DNA of 45,599 nt, taken from positions 1-45,599 of the forward strand of contig JALZWM010000065.1 in assembly GCA_023300105.1 (NCBI GenBank), in the 5' to 3' direction. The position numbers and the translations under genes are program-made. The stretch comes from Hellea sp. (GTDB taxonomy: Bacteria; Pseudomonadota; Alphaproteobacteria; Caulobacterales; Maricaulaceae). Shown piece by piece: positions 43,967 to 45,599 of the stretch (positions within the stretch are counted from its first letter, which is position 1; each line of letters opens with the position of its first letter). The notes under the pieces are model-generated. The model did not search any database and had not been told where the DNA came from. It saw only the letters and a list, made by a program, of their open reading frames with translations.

Positions 43967-44395
43967 TTAGGATAATCGTTTACGATAAGTCAGCGCTCCG
44001 ACGCGCCCCATCGCCCGTTTATAATAGGCAGGACGTTTGCCTATCGGCTCGAACCCACTGGCTTTATAAAATGCAATCGCCGCCGTATTATCTTCGGCAA
44101 CTTCAAGGAAGAGCGTATCAACACCGAGGTCGGCCAATTCAGTTTCGGCGATGTCCAAAAGTTTACGTGCGAGACCTTGCCGCCGAAGCGCAGGGTCGAT
44201 AGCGATGGTCAAGATTTCAGCTTGGTCCGCAGCGTGGCTAATAATGACAAAACCGTCTAGCGGACGTCCATGCCCAAAGCACAAATCTTTTTGGAGATGC
44301 GTGGCCATATCCTCCGCGTCCCAGCCCTTAAAAAAACTTTCGGTATGTATTTGCGCCATACGCGGCGCGTCCATCACATGAAGGCTACGGCTCAT
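43967..44395 (-). CDS. rimI: Ribosomal protein-alanine N-acetyltransferase RimI
   Basis: GNAT acetyltransferase, 142 residues. The acetyl-CoA site is RRQGLARKLLDIAE, the LEVAEDNTAAIAFYKASGFE motif is typical of RimI, and RPAYYKR lies near the end. Some RimI proteins act with TsaB neighbours; the ATG overlaps the tsaB stop by four bases (ATGA), so the genes are co-translated. The C-terminal residues YRKRLS are not conserved in the family. Confidence 0.9.
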   Translation of the reverse strand: MSRSLHVMDAPRMAQIHTESFFKGWDAEDMATHLQKDLCFGHGRPLDGFVIISHAADQAEILTIAIDPALRRQGLARKLLDIAETELADLGVDTLFLEVAEDNTAAIAFYKASGFEPIGKRPAYYKRAMGRVGALTYRKRLS

Positions 44396-45024
44396 TTGGG
44401 TGGTATACTGCCAGGGACTATACTGCCAGGGAGTTTACCGCCAGGGAGCTTTGCATCAGGGCCGCGTGAATATAACGGCTGTGCGGGATATTGGTCTGAA
44501 GACAAATCGGCGCCTAACCACGCGAGAACACGGCCATCAATAATGCCGTCTTCCACAACTATATCTGGCGAGAGTTTCGCAATGGCGCGGCGCGCCTCTT
44601 CTGCGGGCTGCGTTATGGGCGCTTGGATAAGCTTACCCTTAAAAGTCGCAGACCAACATAGTTCACTACGCCTCACATCAGCCACGCAGACAATTTTTTT
44701 TCGCCCTTCAGGATCATAATGGGCGGCTCGCACCTCAAGCGCGGAGATGCCCACAACAGGTAACTTGCGCGGCAGAGCAAAGCCTTTGGCAAAGGCCATC
44801 GCGACGCGCGTGCCTGTAAAACTCCCCGGTCCGCTACAGACAACAAGTTTATCAACATCCGTAGATATAAGCCCCGCGCAGGTTAAAACCTCTGCGGCCA
44901 TAGGCGCGAGGCGTTCGGCGTGACCGCGGCCTATATTTTCTGTTTTATAAGCCAACACCTTTGCCGTATCACAAAGCGCAACTGTGCAGTATGGGCCCGT
45001 CGTATCAAGACTTAGAATGCGCAT
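44392..45024 (-). CDS. tsaB: tRNA threonylcarbamoyladenosine synthesis protein TsaB
   Basis: Partner of TsaD in t6A synthesis. 210 residues, with the N-terminal ASKHA domain (ILSLDTTGPYCTVAL; HAERLAPMAAEVL; VVCSGPGSFTGTRVAMAFAK). The last 20 residues are a Pro/Gly/Lys tail of pentapeptide repeats (KLPGG, KLPGS, IVPGS) made by a 15-bp DNA repeat, not seen in ordinary TsaB. It starts four bases after the nfu stop and overlaps rimI by four bases. Confidence 0.9.
   Translation of the reverse strand: MRILSLDTTGPYCTVALCDTAKVLAYKTENIGRGHAERLAPMAAEVLTCAGLISTDVDKLVVCSGPGSFTGTRVAMAFAKGFALPRKLPVVGISALEVRAAHYDPEGRKKIVCVADVRRSELCWSATFKGKLIQAPITQPAEEARRAIAKLSPDIVVEDGIIDGRVLAWLGADLSSDQYPAQPLYSRGPDAKLPGGKLPGSIVPGSIPPK
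44404..44463. repeat. 15-bp tandem repeat in the 3' end of tsaB
   Basis: TATACTGCCAGGGAC (44404-44418), TATACTGCCAGGGAG (44419-44433) and TTTACCGCCAGGGAG (44434-44448) are three degenerate in-frame copies, with a fourth weak one after. They encode the Pro-Gly tail of TsaB. Confidence 0.85.
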
Positions 45025-45027
45025 GAG

Positions 45028-45599
45028 TTAAACGAATTGTTCCACGCGTGTTACTTCGGGAACATAATGTTTGAGAAGGTTCTCAATACCAGACTTCAGC
45101 GTCATCGTCGAACTTGGACAGCCCGCACAAGCGCCGCGCATCTCAAGATAAACTGCGCCGTCATCATCATCAAAATGTCTAAAGACAATATCGCCGCCAT
45201 CTTGCGCCACAGCAGGCCTGACCCGCAAATCAATGAGTTCTTTAATCTGCTCGACGATTTCAAGCGTTTCACCCTCATAGACACGTTCTTCGACATCGGC
45301 ATTTGCGATTTGATCCAAGAGCGGCACACCCCCTGCAACATAGAAATCCATAATTGCGCCAAGCACAGCAGGCTTTAAATGTTTCCAAAGCGCATCTTCA
45401 GCCTTGGTCACGGAAATATAATCGTTACCAAAAAAGACGCGCGTAACATCAGGTATCATAAATAGCATTTCAGCAAGAGGCGCCGCGCTCACATCCCCGC
45501 CGCGCTGAATATCAACAGGCGGTTGACCTTCTCCCGTGACATCTTTGCCGGGCAGGAATTTTAAAGTTGCCGGATTAGGCGTGTCTTCGGTTTGAATAA
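45028..45599 (-). CDS. NifU/Nfu family iron-sulfur scaffold protein (partial, 5' end outside window)
   Basis: Fe-S cluster carrier. The frame runs off the right edge; the first visible codons read IQTEDTPNPATLKFLPGKDV, the start of the Nfu N-terminal domain, so only one or two residues are missing (probably Met-Phe). An internal GTG at 45492 is not the start. The C-terminal NifU domain has RPAVAQDGGDI and the cluster-binding CxxC in MRGACAGCPSSTMTLKSGIE. It is the first gene of the nfu-tsaB-rimI-fur run, as in many Alphaproteobacteria. Confidence 0.93.
   Translation of the reverse strand, partial: IQTEDTPNPATLKFLPGKDVTGEGQPPVDIQRGGDVSAAPLAEMLFMIPDVTRVFFGNDYISVTKAEDALWKHLKPAVLGAIMDFYVAGGVPLLDQIANADVEERVYEGETLEIVEQIKELIDLRVRPAVAQDGGDIVFRHFDDDDGAVYLEMRGACAGCPSSTMTLKSGIENLLKHYVPEVTRVEQFV

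Noticed and set aside
1-45599. CRISPR array, transposase, integrase, tRNA or phage genes
   Set aside because: No spaced direct repeats of CRISPR type, no transposase or integrase motifs, and no tRNA cloverleaf were seen on either strand by eye; a tRNAscan or CRISPR search would be decisive.

Overview
The window looks like a chromosomal segment of a low-GC (low 40s percent by eye) marine-type alphaproteobacterium. The basis is gene content and order: a complete Cpa/Tad pilus locus of Caulobacter type, the Nfu-TsaB-RimI-Fur-MiaB order, dnaX-ybaB-recR, an alphaproteobacterial SRP RNA beside dnaX, an aminopeptidase/NlpC-P60 pair, and a small DUF6481-like protein. A Hyphomonadales/Maricaulales-like lineage (Hellea or Robiginitomaculum type) is my best guess, not a proven placement. 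I see no phage, insertion sequence, CRISPR array, tRNA or rRNA.

Layout. 1-2139 (minus): polysaccharide ABC exporter (Wzt-like ATPase cut by the left edge, Wzm-like permease). 2246-3873: convergent SDR dehydrogenase and SMP-30 lactonase. 3955-8518 (minus): dnaX-ybaB-ggt-recR, a DNA replication/repair operon with a periplasmic gamma-glutamyltransferase inserted. 8650-8752 (minus): SRP RNA (ffs). 8882-15763: household genes (outer membrane barrel, nudC, YHS protein, pheA, membrane cytochrome c, NlpC/P60, MarR, M17 aminopeptidase). 15874-29311: Tad pilus locus, with tadD alone on the plus strand, a 634-bp gene-poor gap carrying small tandem duplications, then tadC-tadB-cpaF-cpaE-cpaD-cpaC-cpaB, cpaA and two flp pilin genes on the minus strand, and a divergent plus-strand group (standalone pilus N-domain protein plus two TadE-like pseudopilins). 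29341-31270 (minus): tyrosine phosphatase and nrdB. 31494-33882 (plus): kdsD-kdsB-histidine phosphatase (KDO supply). 33910-35696: PepSY-like membrane protein, ubiE, DUF6481-like. 35830-38204 (minus): TonB siderophore receptor with a small upstream gene and a Fur-like site. 38357-40378: alkylsulfatase lipoprotein. 40807-45599 (minus): nfu-tsaB-rimI-fur-[two novel paralogous membrane proteins]-miaB.

How the parts work together. The Tad genes supply the pilin (Flp1/2), processing (CpaA), the motor (CpaF, TadB, TadC), polar localisation (CpaE), the outer membrane channel (CpaC with CpaD, TadD) and minor pilins (TadE-like). The KDO genes and the ABC exporter serve the cell surface. The iron genes (Fur, TonB receptor, Nfu) are likely linked through Fur.

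The least explained items are the tandem paralog pair between fur and miaB (shared HKTRPLG motif), the loss of three of four zinc cysteines in DnaX, a histidine phosphatase without the second catalytic His next to kdsB, and the gap between tadD and tadC with slippage-type duplications. All identifications are from reading motifs; no database search was possible.
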